The position numbers and the translations under genes were made by a program. This document shows, one piece after another, positions 17,942 to 26,627 of a stretch of 64,000 bases of DNA (the first letter of the stretch is position 1; every line of letters starts with the position of its first letter). The notes below the pieces were generated by a model. That model was not told the origin of the DNA, searched no databases, and saw only the letters and a list, made by a program, of their open reading frames with translations. Location of the stretch: positions 294,747-358,746 of the forward strand of contig NZ_JYLK01000005.1 in the NCBI RefSeq assembly GCF_001439805.1, given 5' to 3'. Origin of the DNA: Pseudomonas trivialis (GTDB lineage Bacteria; Pseudomonadota; Gammaproteobacteria; Pseudomonadales; Pseudomonadaceae).

Positions 17942-18376
17942 ATGATCAAAAGGTTGGTTTGTCTGTATTTTCTGATGGCTGGCAGCCTGGCCCAAGCCCA
18001 TGATGCGTTTAGCTGTCCCTACCCATCGACAATCAGATACGTTGACGGCTTCTTCCTGACGTCTGATGTGCGGTTTCCCTGGCTCAGTTCAAAGGTCAAG
18101 CATCGCGATTTTGTTGACCGGTTCATTGGCGCGATTTTCATCCCGGAGAAGGATCAAGAGCGCGAAAACGGTCGCTTGGATAAGTGCGTTTACCGTACCG
18201 GCAGCGGCCAGCGTGTGGCGTTGCGCCCAGGAAAAGCTGAACTTGCCGAAGCCATTTCATTGACAAGCACCTTGCATTGGCAGATCGCCAAGGACCCGCT
18301 TGAACAAGAGGTGTATATCTGCCAGGACAGTCAGCCCGACAATTGTGCATTCACAATCGCGAAGCCAAAGCTATAG
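17942..18376 (+). CDS. DUF3757 secreted protein
   Basis: A 144-residue protein with a signal peptide ending around GSLAQAHD. The mature part has the DUF3757 look: FSCPYPSTIRYVDGFF, then RFPWLSSKVKHRDFVDRFIG, with cysteines at the start (C26), middle and end that could form disulphides. The function is unknown. It is AT-richer than its neighbours. The ATG at 17942 is chosen because it begins the signal peptide. It is convergent with the next gene. Confidence 0.75.
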   Translation: MIKRLVCLYFLMAGSLAQAHDAFSCPYPSTIRYVDGFFLTSDVRFPWLSSKVKHRDFVDRFIGAIFIPEKDQERENGRLDKCVYRTGSGQRVALRPGKAELAEAISLTSTLHWQIAKDPLEQEVYICQDSQPDNCAFTIAKPKL

Positions 18377-18379
18377 CTG

Positions 18380-19492
18380 TCATAAGTAGGAAAAGTCCGC
18401 CAGGGGATGTCGTCCCTCCCACGCCTTGTGGAAGTGCGCCTGCACCACGGCTTCAGGCACTGTGTTGATATCGAGCCAGTGCCAACGGGGTTTCTGGTCC
18501 TTGTCGATCAATCGCGCGCGAACCCCTTCACTGAATTCCGGATGCCGGCAGCAGTTCAGCGTCATGGTGTATTCCATCTGGAACACCTGCGCCAGCGACA
18601 GGTGGCGCGCGCGCTGCAGCTGTTCCCACACCAGATGTGCGGTCAGCGGGCAGCCTTCGCTGAGGGTCTTGCCGGCGCGGCTCAGCAGCGGGTCAGCGTG
18701 ATCACTTAGCTGGCTCAAGGCGCGCCATGCACAGCGCACATCGCCCACGTCCAGCCATTCGTCGATTTGCGCCCGGCGTGGCAGCCATTGCGCTTCGGGC
18801 TGCTGGTCGACGGCCTCCCGGGCCAGGGCCTTGAGCAGGCTGTTGAGCTGCATCGCGCTCTGTTCCTGCCAATTGAGTTGCAGCAGGCCTTCAAGCAGTT
18901 CGTCTTGTTGATCCTCGCGCAGCAATCGGTCAGCCAGGCCCAGGTCCAGAGCATCGCGGCCATTGATGTGCGCGCCGGTCAGGCCCAGGAACAGGCCGAG
19001 TTTGCCGGGCAGGCGCGACAGGAAGCTGCTGGCGCCCACGTCCGGGTACAGGCCGATGCTGATTTCCGGCATCGCCAGACGGCTGCCGGGCGTAACGATG
19101 CGCATGGACGCACTTTGCAGCAGGCCCATGCCGCCGCCCAACACGTAGCCGTGGCCCCAGCAAATCACCGGCTTGGGGTAGGTGTGCAGACGGTAGTCAA
19201 GGCGGTATTCGGCGGCGAAAAACTGTGCAGCCAGGGCCGGTACCTCGCCGGGTTGCTCAAGGCACGCCTGGGCCAGACTGCGCACTTCGCCACCGGCGCA
19301 AAAGGCCTTGGGCCCGTTGCCGCGCAGCAGCACGCAGACGATGTTCGGGTCTTTGGCCCAGGCCTCCAGGCGTTCGCCAAGGCCCAGGATCATGGGCAGG
19401 GAAAGGGCATTGAGGGATTTTTCAGCGTCCAGGCTGGCAATGCCGATACGGGCGCCGCCGCTGCCGGTCAGCTCTTCGAAGTGCAGATTCAT
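18380..19492 (-). CDS. enoyl-CoA hydratase/isomerase family (3-hydroxyisobutyryl-CoA hydrolase-like)
   Basis: A 370-residue crotonase-fold protein. The oxyanion-hole motifs are visible: KAFCAGGEVRSLAQACLEQP (62-81) and GHGYVLGGGMGLLQSA (113-128). The glutamate-bearing MPEISIGLYPDVGASSFLSR is typical of 3-hydroxyisobutyryl-CoA hydrolases in valine breakdown, as is the length (about 360-380, longer than simple hydratases). The exact substrate is uncertain, since no valine-catabolic partners are adjacent. Confidence 0.85.
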   Translation of the reverse strand: MNLHFEELTGSGGARIGIASLDAEKSLNALSLPMILGLGERLEAWAKDPNIVCVLLRGNGPKAFCAGGEVRSLAQACLEQPGEVPALAAQFFAAEYRLDYRLHTYPKPVICWGHGYVLGGGMGLLQSASMRIVTPGSRLAMPEISIGLYPDVGASSFLSRLPGKLGLFLGLTGAHINGRDALDLGLADRLLREDQQDELLEGLLQLNWQEQSAMQLNSLLKALAREAVDQQPEAQWLPRRAQIDEWLDVGDVRCAWRALSQLSDHADPLLSRAGKTLSEGCPLTAHLVWEQLQRARHLSLAQVFQMEYTMTLNCCRHPEFSEGVRARLIDKDQKPRWHWLDINTVPEAVVQAHFHKAWEGRHPLADFSYL

Positions 19493-19629
19493 CGTGACCT
19501 CAAATCGAGAAGGTGAAGGCTCAGTATGATCGCTCCACGGGAAAGTGCCGGAGGTGTGTCAGATCAATTGACAAGCGGGGGCACGTTTCCTAGGGTTCGC
19601 CCATTCTTTTTCTGAACGATGAACCCACC

Positions 19630-20322
19630 ATGACCGACGGCGACCGTATCAAGCTCGAACCCAGTTGGAAGCACGCCTTGCGTGAGGAGTTCGACAAACC
19701 CTACATGGCCCGGTTACGCGAGTTTCTGCGTCAGGAACATGCGGCCGGCAAGGAAATCTACCCACCGGGCCCGCTGATTTTCAACGCCCTCAACTCCACG
19801 CCGCTGGACAAGGTCAAGGTCGTGATCCTCGGCCAGGACCCTTATCACGGCCCCGGACAGGCCCATGGCCTGTGTTTTTCGGTGCAGCCGGGCGTGCCGG
19901 CACCGCCGTCGCTGGTCAATATCTACAAAGAGCTCAAGCGCGACCTGAATATCGACATCCCCAGCCACGGCTACCTGCAAAGCTGGGCTGACCAGGGCGT
20001 GCTGATGCTCAATACCACCATGACGGTGGAGCGCGCCAACGCCAATGCGCATGCGGGCAAGGGCTGGCAGTTCTTTACCGATCGGATTATCGAAGTGGTC
20101 AGTGAGCATCAGCCGCATCTGGTGTTCCTGCTATGGGGCGCTCATGCCCAGGGCAAGCAAAAGCTGATCGATGCCACCAAACACCTGGTACTGACCTCGG
20201 TGCACCCGTCGCCCTTGTCGGCGTATCGCGGGTTTTTGGGCTGCGGTCACTTCAGCCGCACCAACAAGTTTCTTGAGCAGAATGGCGAGGCGCCAATTGA
20301 TTGGCGGTTGCCGCCGGTCTGA
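19630..20322 (+). CDS. ung: uracil-DNA glycosylase
   Basis: A 230-residue family 1 uracil-DNA glycosylase that removes uracil from DNA. The catalytic water-activating Asp is in [18 protein letters not shown] (D70), and the minor-groove loop is [18 protein letters not shown]. The length matches E. coli Ung (229). A GC-rich hairpin (GCCGCCGG with CCGGCGGC, 20310-20332) spans the stop codon; it lacks a T-run. Convergent with the AbrB-family gene. Confidence 0.96.
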   Translation: MTDGDRIKLEPSWKHALREEFDKPYMARLREFLRQEHAAGKEIYPPGPLIFNALNSTPLDKVKVVILGQDPYHGPGQAHGLCFSVQPGVPAPPSLVNIYKELKRDLNIDIPSHGYLQSWADQGVLMLNTTMTVERANANAHAGKGWQFFTDRIIEVVSEHQPHLVFLLWGAHAQGKQKLIDATKHLVLTSVHPSPLSAYRGFLGCGHFSRTNKFLEQNGEAPIDWRLPPV

Positions 20323-20350
20323 AGCCGGCGGCAGGAACGTGTCGAACATT

Positions 20351-21388
20351 TCAGGTTTTGTCAGGCTGGCGTTCCCAGCGCCGAAACAACGGCTCGGCCA
20401 AAAACAATACGAACAACAAACGCATCACCTGCATTGCCGTCACCAATGGCACCGACAGTTGCAAGGTCTCCGCCGTGAGGCTCATTTCCGCAATGCCGCC
20501 GGGCATCATGCCCAGGGTCAGTGAGCGCAGGTCCAATTGGGTCAGGGCGCTCAGCCCTACCGCTGCCAGTGTCGCCAGCGCCATGGTCAAGGCCGTGCCG
20601 ATCAGGGTGCGGCCCATGAAGGAGGGCGCACGGCGAAAAAACTGACGGTTGAAGTGGCAGCCCAAACCACTGCCGATCAGCCACTGGCCAACCTGACTGC
20701 CGCCGTCAGGCAGGCCGATGTGCAGGTCCCAGGTCACGCTGGCAATGGCACTTACCAGCAACGGCCCGAACAGCCAGGGGTTGGGTTGGCGCAGGCGCTG
20801 CCAGCCCCAGGCGACCAGCGCACCTGCTGGAAACAGCAGGGCCAGCCACGACCAGTCGACGGGTGCCGGATGAAACTGCGGCGCACCGCCGCCCAGCAAA
20901 TACTTGAAGATCGCCGGGATACACAGCACCACCACCAGCACGCGCAGACTTTGCCCGGCGGCCACCCGGCTGAGTACGGCGCCATTGCGTGCGCCGAGGT
21001 TGACCATCTCACCGGAACCGCCCGGCATGCTGGAGAAAAACGCAGTGGCGCGGTCTTCACCGCTGCGCCGCATCAGCCACACCCCGACCACGCTCGACAG
21101 GCTGGTGATCAAGGCCCCGAAGAAGATCAGCCCGAAGTGGCTCATCACCTGCTCGATCACCACCGGGGTGAAGTGCAGGCCGATGCCGATGCCCACCACC
21201 CATTGGCCGCACTTGCGCCCGCCGGGAATCTCGCCCAACTGCCAGGGCGTGAGGCAGCGCACCAGGATGATCGCCAGCAACGAGCCAACCATGTACGGCA
21301 AAGGCCAGCCGACAAGGCTGGCCAGGTAACCGCCAGCCAGACCGACCAGCGGTGTGCCCCACCATTGTTTGAAGGTGACGTCAGACAT
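20351..21388 (-). CDS. AbrB-family membrane protein
   Basis: A 345-residue polytopic protein of the AbrB/PF05145 family, with two similar halves. Each half has a GGSGEM- or GGIAEM-type motif (SSMPGGSGEMVNLGARNGAV and LGMMPGGIAEMSLTAETLQL). Many such proteins are annotated as putative ammonia monooxygenase; the real role is unclear and may be transport or regulation. The ATG at 21388 overlaps the tctA stop by 8 bases, so it appears to be the last gene of the opdH-tctCBA operon. Confidence 0.8.
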   Translation of the reverse strand: MSDVTFKQWWGTPLVGLAGGYLASLVGWPLPYMVGSLLAIILVRCLTPWQLGEIPGGRKCGQWVVGIGIGLHFTPVVIEQVMSHFGLIFFGALITSLSSVVGVWLMRRSGEDRATAFFSSMPGGSGEMVNLGARNGAVLSRVAAGQSLRVLVVVLCIPAIFKYLLGGGAPQFHPAPVDWSWLALLFPAGALVAWGWQRLRQPNPWLFGPLLVSAIASVTWDLHIGLPDGGSQVGQWLIGSGLGCHFNRQFFRRAPSFMGRTLIGTALTMALATLAAVGLSALTQLDLRSLTLGMMPGGIAEMSLTAETLQLSVPLVTAMQVMRLLFVLFLAEPLFRRWERQPDKT

Positions 21389-22895
21389 CGGCCAGGGCAC
21401 GACGCTGCAGGGCGCGTTTACGGTAGATGCGGATCAGCGGGAACATCAGCATCAACGCGGTCAGTACCCACACACCCAGGGTGATCGGGCTCGACCAGAG
21501 AATCTCCAGCGCACCGTTGGAGATCGACAGCGCCCGGCGCAGGTTCTGCTCCATCAAACCGCCAAGGATGAAGCCCAGCAGCACCGGCGACAGCGGGAAG
21601 TCCAGCTTGCGCAGGATATAACCGAAGATACCGATACCCACCATCAGGAACAGGTCGAAGGTGGTGGCGTGAACCGCGTATACCCCGATCGCGGTGATGA
21701 TGGCGATCACCGGCACCAGCGCCCAGTTAGGCACGGCGAGGATGCGCGTGAAGATACGGATCATCGGAATGTTGAGGATCACCAGCATGATGTTGGCGAT
21801 GAACAGCGAGGCGATCAGGCCCCAGACGATGTCCGGTTGCTGTTGAAACAGCAGCGGGCCCGGGGTGATGTTGTACAGCGAAAGGGCGCCGATCATCACC
21901 GCGGTAGTGCCCGAACCGGGCACACCGAGCGTCAGCATCGGCACCAGCGCGCCGCAGGCGGAAGCGCCGATGGCGGTTTCCGGCGCCGCCAGGCCGCGCA
22001 TGTCGCCCTGGCCGAATTTGCCGCTGGCGCCGGCGATACGTTTCTCGGTCATGTAGGCAACCGCCGAGGCCAGAGTGGCACCCGCACCCGGCAACACGCC
22101 CATGATGAAGCCCAGCAGGCCGCAACGGATGTTGACGACGAAGACCGCACCGGCTTCCTTCAGGTTGAACATCATGCGTCCGGTGGCCTTCACCGCTTCC
22201 TGGCCACGGTGGGTTTTTTCCAGCAGCAACAGGATCTCACTGATGGAGAACAGACCCAGGACCAGCACGACAAACTGAATGCCGTCGGTGAGGTGGATGT
22301 TGTCACCGGTAAACCGGTACACGCCGCTGTTGGCGTCGATACCCACTGCCGACAGGAACAACCCCATCAGCGCCGCCACAAAGGTCTTCAATGGCTTGTC
22401 GCCGGCCATGCCGCCCAGGCACACAATCGCGAATACCATCAGGACGAAATATTCCGCCGGGCCGAAGGCAATTGCCCATTTGGCCAGCAGCGGCGCAAAC
22501 AGCACCATGCCGCAGGTGGCGATAAACGCGCCGATGAACGAACTCCATGCCGACAACGACAGTGCCACGCCGGCCAGGCCTTTACGGGCCATCGGGTAAC
22601 CGTCGAGGGTGGTCATCACGGTGGAGGCTTCGCCCGGGATGTTCAGCAGGATCGAGCTGATACGGCCGCCATATTCGCAACCCAGGTACACCGCAGCCAG
22701 CAGGATCAACGCCGACTCCGGCGGCAGGCCCAGGGCGAAGGCAATGGGGATCAGCAGCGCCACGCCGTTGATCGGCCCCAGGCCCGGCAACAGGCCGACC
22801 ACAGTGCCGATCAAGGTGCCGCACAGGGCCGTCACCAGATTGTACGGGCTCAGCGCGACGCCGAACCCCTGGCCCAAATAGCCAAAAGTATCCAT
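21381..22895 (-). CDS. tctA: tripartite tricarboxylate transporter, large permease TctA
   Basis: A 504-residue inner-membrane protein with about 12 helices. It forms the large permease of the TTT-type citrate transporter with TctB and the periplasmic TctC. Family stretches seen are GTLIGTVVGLLPGLGPINGV (near residue 25), YLGCEYGGRISSILLNIPGE and ALVPMLTLGVPGSGTTAVMI. The ATG at 22895 immediately follows tctB (1 base between stop and start), indicating coupling. Confidence 0.93.
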   Translation of the reverse strand: MDTFGYLGQGFGVALSPYNLVTALCGTLIGTVVGLLPGLGPINGVALLIPIAFALGLPPESALILLAAVYLGCEYGGRISSILLNIPGEASTVMTTLDGYPMARKGLAGVALSLSAWSSFIGAFIATCGMVLFAPLLAKWAIAFGPAEYFVLMVFAIVCLGGMAGDKPLKTFVAALMGLFLSAVGIDANSGVYRFTGDNIHLTDGIQFVVLVLGLFSISEILLLLEKTHRGQEAVKATGRMMFNLKEAGAVFVVNIRCGLLGFIMGVLPGAGATLASAVAYMTEKRIAGASGKFGQGDMRGLAAPETAIGASACGALVPMLTLGVPGSGTTAVMIGALSLYNITPGPLLFQQQPDIVWGLIASLFIANIMLVILNIPMIRIFTRILAVPNWALVPVIAIITAIGVYAVHATTFDLFLMVGIGIFGYILRKLDFPLSPVLLGFILGGLMEQNLRRALSISNGALEILWSSPITLGVWVLTALMLMFPLIRIYRKRALQRRALADV

Positions 22896-22896
22896 A

Positions 22897-23355
22897 TCAG
22901 TTCTCCAGAACGTCGAGCAGGCCGAGGGGCAGCGGCACATCCATGGCTTTATCGAACAACAGGTAAAGACCGATGGCCATCAAGGTCACGATTACCACGC
23001 TGGGCAGCCAGCGGCCGCCATAAAGGCGTGCCATCGGGATACCGATCAGCATGCTGCTGAGGATGAAGCCCAGAGGTTCGAAGGTGCCGGCGAACACGAT
23101 CAGCAGCGCGACGCAGAGGCCGATCTTGACCAGGGTGTCGCGGTCCAGCGCCGGTTCTTCTTCCGTGTGTTTGGTGGCCTGCGGACGAAACAGCATGTAG
23201 ATCAGGCCCAGGCTCATCAGCCCGAGCATCAGCAGCGGGTAGGCGCGAGGCCCGACCGGCTCGTAGGAAAACGCCGCCTGATACGGCCAGGCCATCAGTG
23301 CCAGGCCGGCGCAGACCAGCAGCATCGTCGCGGCGAAAATGCGTTGTAAGAGCAT
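22897..23355 (-). CDS. tctB: tripartite tricarboxylate transporter, small permease TctB
   Basis: A 152-residue protein with four predicted helices, typical of TctB: FAATMLLVCAGLALMAW, GPRAYPLLMLGLMSLGLIYM, then GLCVALLIVFAGTFEPLGFI and a final helix. It partners TctA in the membrane. The ATG at 23355 is chosen for the family-length N-terminus; the longer frame from 23403 is unlikely. Confidence 0.9.
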   Translation of the reverse strand: MLLQRIFAATMLLVCAGLALMAWPYQAAFSYEPVGPRAYPLLMLGLMSLGLIYMLFRPQATKHTEEEPALDRDTLVKIGLCVALLIVFAGTFEPLGFILSSMLIGIPMARLYGGRWLPSVVIVTLMAIGLYLLFDKAMDVPLPLGLLDVLEN

Positions 23356-23412
23356 AGGGAACTCCAGGGCCACTTCGGCAGGCTTGCCGAAGTGGCGTTG
23401 CATGACGGGCGT

Positions 23413-24396
23413 TTACTGGATCAGGCCGAACTCTTTGGCCAGCACTTTGTAGTCAGCCACCTGTTTCTTCACGTAGGTGTCCAGCTCCGGACCGGTCATG
23501 GCAAACGGGAACAGCTCGCGCTGGTCACGCAATTTGGCGAATTCCTCGGACGCGAGCAGCTTGTCGAAGGCTTCCTTCCACCAGGCGTAGTCGGCGTCGC
23601 TGACTTTTGGCCCGAGGTAGAAACCGCGTACCACCGGCCAGACGATGTCGTAGCCTTGCTCTTTTGCGGTAGGAATATTCTTCATTTCTGGCTCGTCCAG
23701 ACGCTGCTCGGAGAACACTGCCAGCAGGCGCATGTCGCCGCTGAGAATGTGCGGCATGGAGTCGGAGATGTCGGTACTGCCCACCTGGATGTGACCGCCG
23801 AGCAAGGCAGTGGCGATTTCACCACCGCCTTCGAGGGCCACGTAGCGCAGCTCGCGCGGGTTGATCCCGGCGGCCTTGGCGATCAGCGCGGTTTGCATCC
23901 AGTCCTGGCTGCCTACGGTGCCGCCGGAACCGATCACCACACTGCCCGGATCTTTCTTCAAGGCTTTTACGAGATCATCGAGGTTCTTGTAGGGCGAATC
24001 GGCTTTCACCGCAATGGCCCCGTAGCTGGTGCCTACCGCTGCCAGCCAGCGCACGGCGCTCTCGTCGAAGCGACCGAACTTGCCCTGAGCCAGGTTCAAC
24101 AGCGAACCGCTGGACCAGGCAACCAGGGTGCCAGCATCCCCAGGACGCTGGGCGACCACCGCGTTGTAGGCCACCGCGCCGACGCCGCCGGGCATGTAGG
24201 TCACGCGCATCGGCTTGCTCAGCAGCTTCTCGTTGACCAGCGCGCTTTGCGCCAGCTTGCAGGTCAGGTCAAAACCACCGCCGGGGGAGGCCGGGGCGAT
24301 GCACTCCGGACGCTTGGGTTCGTCGGCGGCCAGCAGTTGGCCGGCGAACAGCATGCAGCCGGCGGTGAGGGCCAGTTTACGCAGTGAAAGGGTCAT
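23413..24396 (-). CDS. tctC: tricarboxylate-binding periplasmic protein TctC
   Basis: A 327-residue substrate-binding protein with a signal peptide ending near GQLLAADEP. The TctC/Bug family pattern follows: CIAPASPGGGFDLTCKLAQ, the PGGVGAVAYN motif, GSGGTVGSQDWMQTALIAKA, and TAKEQGYDIVWPVVRGFYLG. It captures citrate or a related tricarboxylate and delivers it to TctAB. The ATG at 24396 has GGAGAAACCC upstream. Confidence 0.93.
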   Translation of the reverse strand: MTLSLRKLALTAGCMLFAGQLLAADEPKRPECIAPASPGGGFDLTCKLAQSALVNEKLLSKPMRVTYMPGGVGAVAYNAVVAQRPGDAGTLVAWSSGSLLNLAQGKFGRFDESAVRWLAAVGTSYGAIAVKADSPYKNLDDLVKALKKDPGSVVIGSGGTVGSQDWMQTALIAKAAGINPRELRYVALEGGGEIATALLGGHIQVGSTDISDSMPHILSGDMRLLAVFSEQRLDEPEMKNIPTAKEQGYDIVWPVVRGFYLGPKVSDADYAWWKEAFDKLLASEEFAKLRDQRELFPFAMTGPELDTYVKKQVADYKVLAKEFGLIQ

Positions 24397-24427
24397 GGGT
24401 TTCTCCGTCATTGTTGTTATGAGTGGC

Positions 24428-25720
24428 TTACCAGAGTGCGACGCTGTAGCTCACCAGCACGCGCATTTCATCCGCATCACGGGCTGAATAGTTGGAACGG
24501 TAGGTGGCGTTACGCAGGCGCACCGCCACATCCTTGAACGTGCCGCTTTGCACCACGTATTTGATTTCGCTGTTGCGCTCCCATTCCTTGCCGGTCTCGC
24601 CGTTCCTGAGCCGGATGTTGTCACCCGACAGGTAACGGCTCATGAAGCTCAGGCCGGGAATACCCAGTTTGGCGAAGTCGTAGTCATAACGCGCTTGCCA
24701 GGAGCGTTCTTCGGCGCCGGCAAAATCGTTGATCTGCACGAAGTTGACCAGGTACGGGTCGCTGCTATCCACATAGGGAAACGCGCTGTCGCCGGACATG
24801 TGCTGGTAACCGGCGCTGAGCTTATGGCCGTTGAGGGCATAGCTGAACAGGCCGCTGAGGGAGGTGTTGTCGATCTTGCCGCCACGGGCGGCGCCGGTGT
24901 CGTCGCTGATGGCCAGCCGCAGGTCGGCGCCGAACGTGCCGGGGCCCATGGGGCGGGCGGCGACCAGACCGAGGAAGTGCTGGCGGTACACATCGTCGAG
25001 CTGGGCGAAGTGGTAGCTGCCGGTGATCTTTTCGGCGAATTTATAATCCATGCCACCGAAGTTGAAGTGCTTGCCGGTGGCGCCGCCGAGGAAGCGGCTG
25101 TTCTTGTTGTTGAGGCCAATGTCCTCATAGTTGCTGTCGTCGCGGTCCTTAACCTTGTCCAGGCGGCCGACGGTGAACGTCAGGTTTTTGAATTCCCTGG
25201 ACGTCAACAGGCCGCCGTTGAAGATCTGCGGCAGGATGCGGCCGTCGTTGTGCTTGAGGATCGGCAGTTCGGGCAGCAGCGCGCCGATTTTCAGCTCGGT
25301 GGCGGATACTTTCACTTTGCCCGTCAGGCCCAACTTGGCGTATTCGTTTGCGGCGCGGCCATCGTCGTGGGTGGGCAAGAGGCCGGTGCCGGTACGGTCG
25401 GGGCTGGAGTCGAGCTTGACGCCGAGCATGCCCAGCGCGTCCACGCCAACGCCGAGGGTGCCGTCGGTGTAGCCCGACTGCAGGTTGAGCATGAATCCCT
25501 GGGCCCATTCGTCGCGTTTGGATTGCTGGGCGCTGGTACCGTCGCGAAAGTCGCGGTTGAAGTACATGTTGCGGGTTTCAAGGGTCGCGCTGCTGTCTTC
25601 GAAGAAGGCAGCCTGGCCGAGCGGTGAAAAACCGGCAAGGGCCGCGGCGCTGGCAAGGGCAGTGTGGGTCATGCGGGGAAAACGAACAGGCGGGCAAGCC
25701 TGGGGCTGTGTCGACAGCAT
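24428..25720 (-). CDS. opdH: OprD-family porin (OpdH, tricarboxylate)
   Basis: A 430-residue outer-membrane porin of the OprD family, typical by its FFEDSSATLETRNMYFNRDF start after the signal peptide and its final aromatic residue (YSVALW), which is needed for barrel insertion. Its position directly upstream of tctCBA fits OpdH, the tricarboxylate-induced porin of P. aeruginosa. The signal peptide may begin at the second Met (MTHTALASAAALAGFSPLG), about 16 residues in. It is the first gene of the uptake operon and divergent from tctDE. Confidence 0.88.
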   Translation of the reverse strand: MLSTQPQACPPVRFPRMTHTALASAAALAGFSPLGQAAFFEDSSATLETRNMYFNRDFRDGTSAQQSKRDEWAQGFMLNLQSGYTDGTLGVGVDALGMLGVKLDSSPDRTGTGLLPTHDDGRAANEYAKLGLTGKVKVSATELKIGALLPELPILKHNDGRILPQIFNGGLLTSREFKNLTFTVGRLDKVKDRDDSNYEDIGLNNKNSRFLGGATGKHFNFGGMDYKFAEKITGSYHFAQLDDVYRQHFLGLVAARPMGPGTFGADLRLAISDDTGAARGGKIDNTSLSGLFSYALNGHKLSAGYQHMSGDSAFPYVDSSDPYLVNFVQINDFAGAEERSWQARYDYDFAKLGIPGLSFMSRYLSGDNIRLRNGETGKEWERNSEIKYVVQSGTFKDVAVRLRNATYRSNYSARDADEMRVLVSYSVALW

Positions 25721-25755
25721 CGTTGTGCACTCCGTTATTGTTCTTATTTTTGGCG

Positions 25756-25775
25756 AAAACGCTTCGAGGCGTTTT
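25756..25775. promoter_or_regulatory. hairpin in the opdH leader
   Basis: A 7-base perfect stem (AAAACGC with GCGTTTT) and a 6-base loop lie 36 bases ahead of opdH, inside its probable leader. On the opdH strand it ends GCGTTTTCGCC and has only a short T-run, so it is a weak terminator at best. Attenuation is possible but not shown. Confidence 0.35.
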
Positions 25776-25840
25776 TCGGGCGCGACGGTCAGGTCGCTCG
25801 GCGGGCTGGAACCACCGTGTTTGGATCCTAAAGCGCGAAG

Positions 25841-25870
25841 CTTTCGCTAACCTTTCAGTGGCCTTTCAAT
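25841..25870. promoter_or_regulatory. candidate TctD operator, three 11-bp direct repeats
   Basis: CTTTCG at 25841, CTTTCA at 25852 and CTTTCA at 25863 repeat with an exact 11-base period in the gap between opdH and tctD. OmpR/PhoB-type regulators bind direct repeats of this period, and TctD belongs to that family. The link to TctD is inference. Confidence 0.6.
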
Positions 25871-25955
25871 GTTTTCGGGCTTCACAGGCCAGGCGGCGCC
25901 TGTAAACTGCCCGGCGAAGCGTGGCATCGACCACTCCTGAATGAGGTACAAACCC

Positions 25956-26627
25956 ATGCGTGTCCTCCTGGTTGAAGACCATTTGCAGCTCGCCGAAAGT
26001 GTCGCCCAAGCGCTCAAGAGCACGGGGTTGACCGTAGACGTGCTGCACGATGGTGTGGCCGCCGACCTGGCCTTGAACAGTGAGGATTACGCAGTGGCGA
26101 TTCTCGACGTGGGGCTGCCGCGCATGGACGGTTTTGAGGTATTGGCGCGGCTGCGCGCCCGTGGGAAAAATCTGCCGGTGCTGATGCTGACCGCGCGCAG
26201 TGATGTGAAGGACCGCGTGCATGGTTTGAATTTGGGCGCTGACGATTATCTTGCCAAACCGTTCGAACTGACGGAACTCGAGGCGCGGGTCAAGGCGCTG
26301 CTGCGGCGCAGTGTGCTCGGCGGCGAGCGTCAGCAGGCGTGCGGTGTGCTGGTCTACGACCTCGATACGCGGCGCTTTACCGTTGGTGGTGAACTGATGA
26401 CCCTGACGTCCCGCGAGCAGGCGGTGCTCGAAGCGCTGATCGCACGGCCTGGCCGGGTGATGAGCAAGGAGCAGTTGGCCTCGCAGGTCTTCGGCCTGGA
26501 TGAGGAAGCCAGCCCCGACGCCATCGAAATCTACGTGCACCGCTTGCGCAAAAAACTCGACGGCCAGCCGATTGCCATCGTGACCTTCCGGGGCCTGGGC
26601 TACCTGCTGGAAGCCCGCGATGCATAA
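25956..26627 (+). CDS. tctD: response regulator TctD
   Basis: A 223-residue OmpR-type regulator. The receiver domain shows the acidic pocket (LLVEDH), the phospho-acceptor D51 (AILDVGLPRMDGFEVL) and the Lys in LAKPFELTEL. A winged-helix domain follows, with TLTSREQAVLEALIARPGRV and PDAIEIYVHRLRKKL. It likely activates the opdH-tctCBA operon in response to tricarboxylates sensed by TctE. The ATG at 25956 has TGAGG 10 bases upstream. It overlaps tctE by 8 bases. Confidence 0.92.
   Translation: MRVLLVEDHLQLAESVAQALKSTGLTVDVLHDGVAADLALNSEDYAVAILDVGLPRMDGFEVLARLRARGKNLPVLMLTARSDVKDRVHGLNLGADDYLAKPFELTELEARVKALLRRSVLGGERQQACGVLVYDLDTRRFTVGGELMTLTSREQAVLEALIARPGRVMSKEQLASQVFGLDEEASPDAIEIYVHRLRKKLDGQPIAIVTFRGLGYLLEARDA

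Noticed and set aside
20310..20332. Hairpin at the ung stop as a terminator
   Set aside because: The stem is strong but there is no T-run on either strand; kept only as a note under ung.
21354..23060. A 568-codon open frame on the plus strand
   Set aside because: It is antisense to tctA and tctB and encodes a His/Gln/Arg-rich sequence with no motif.
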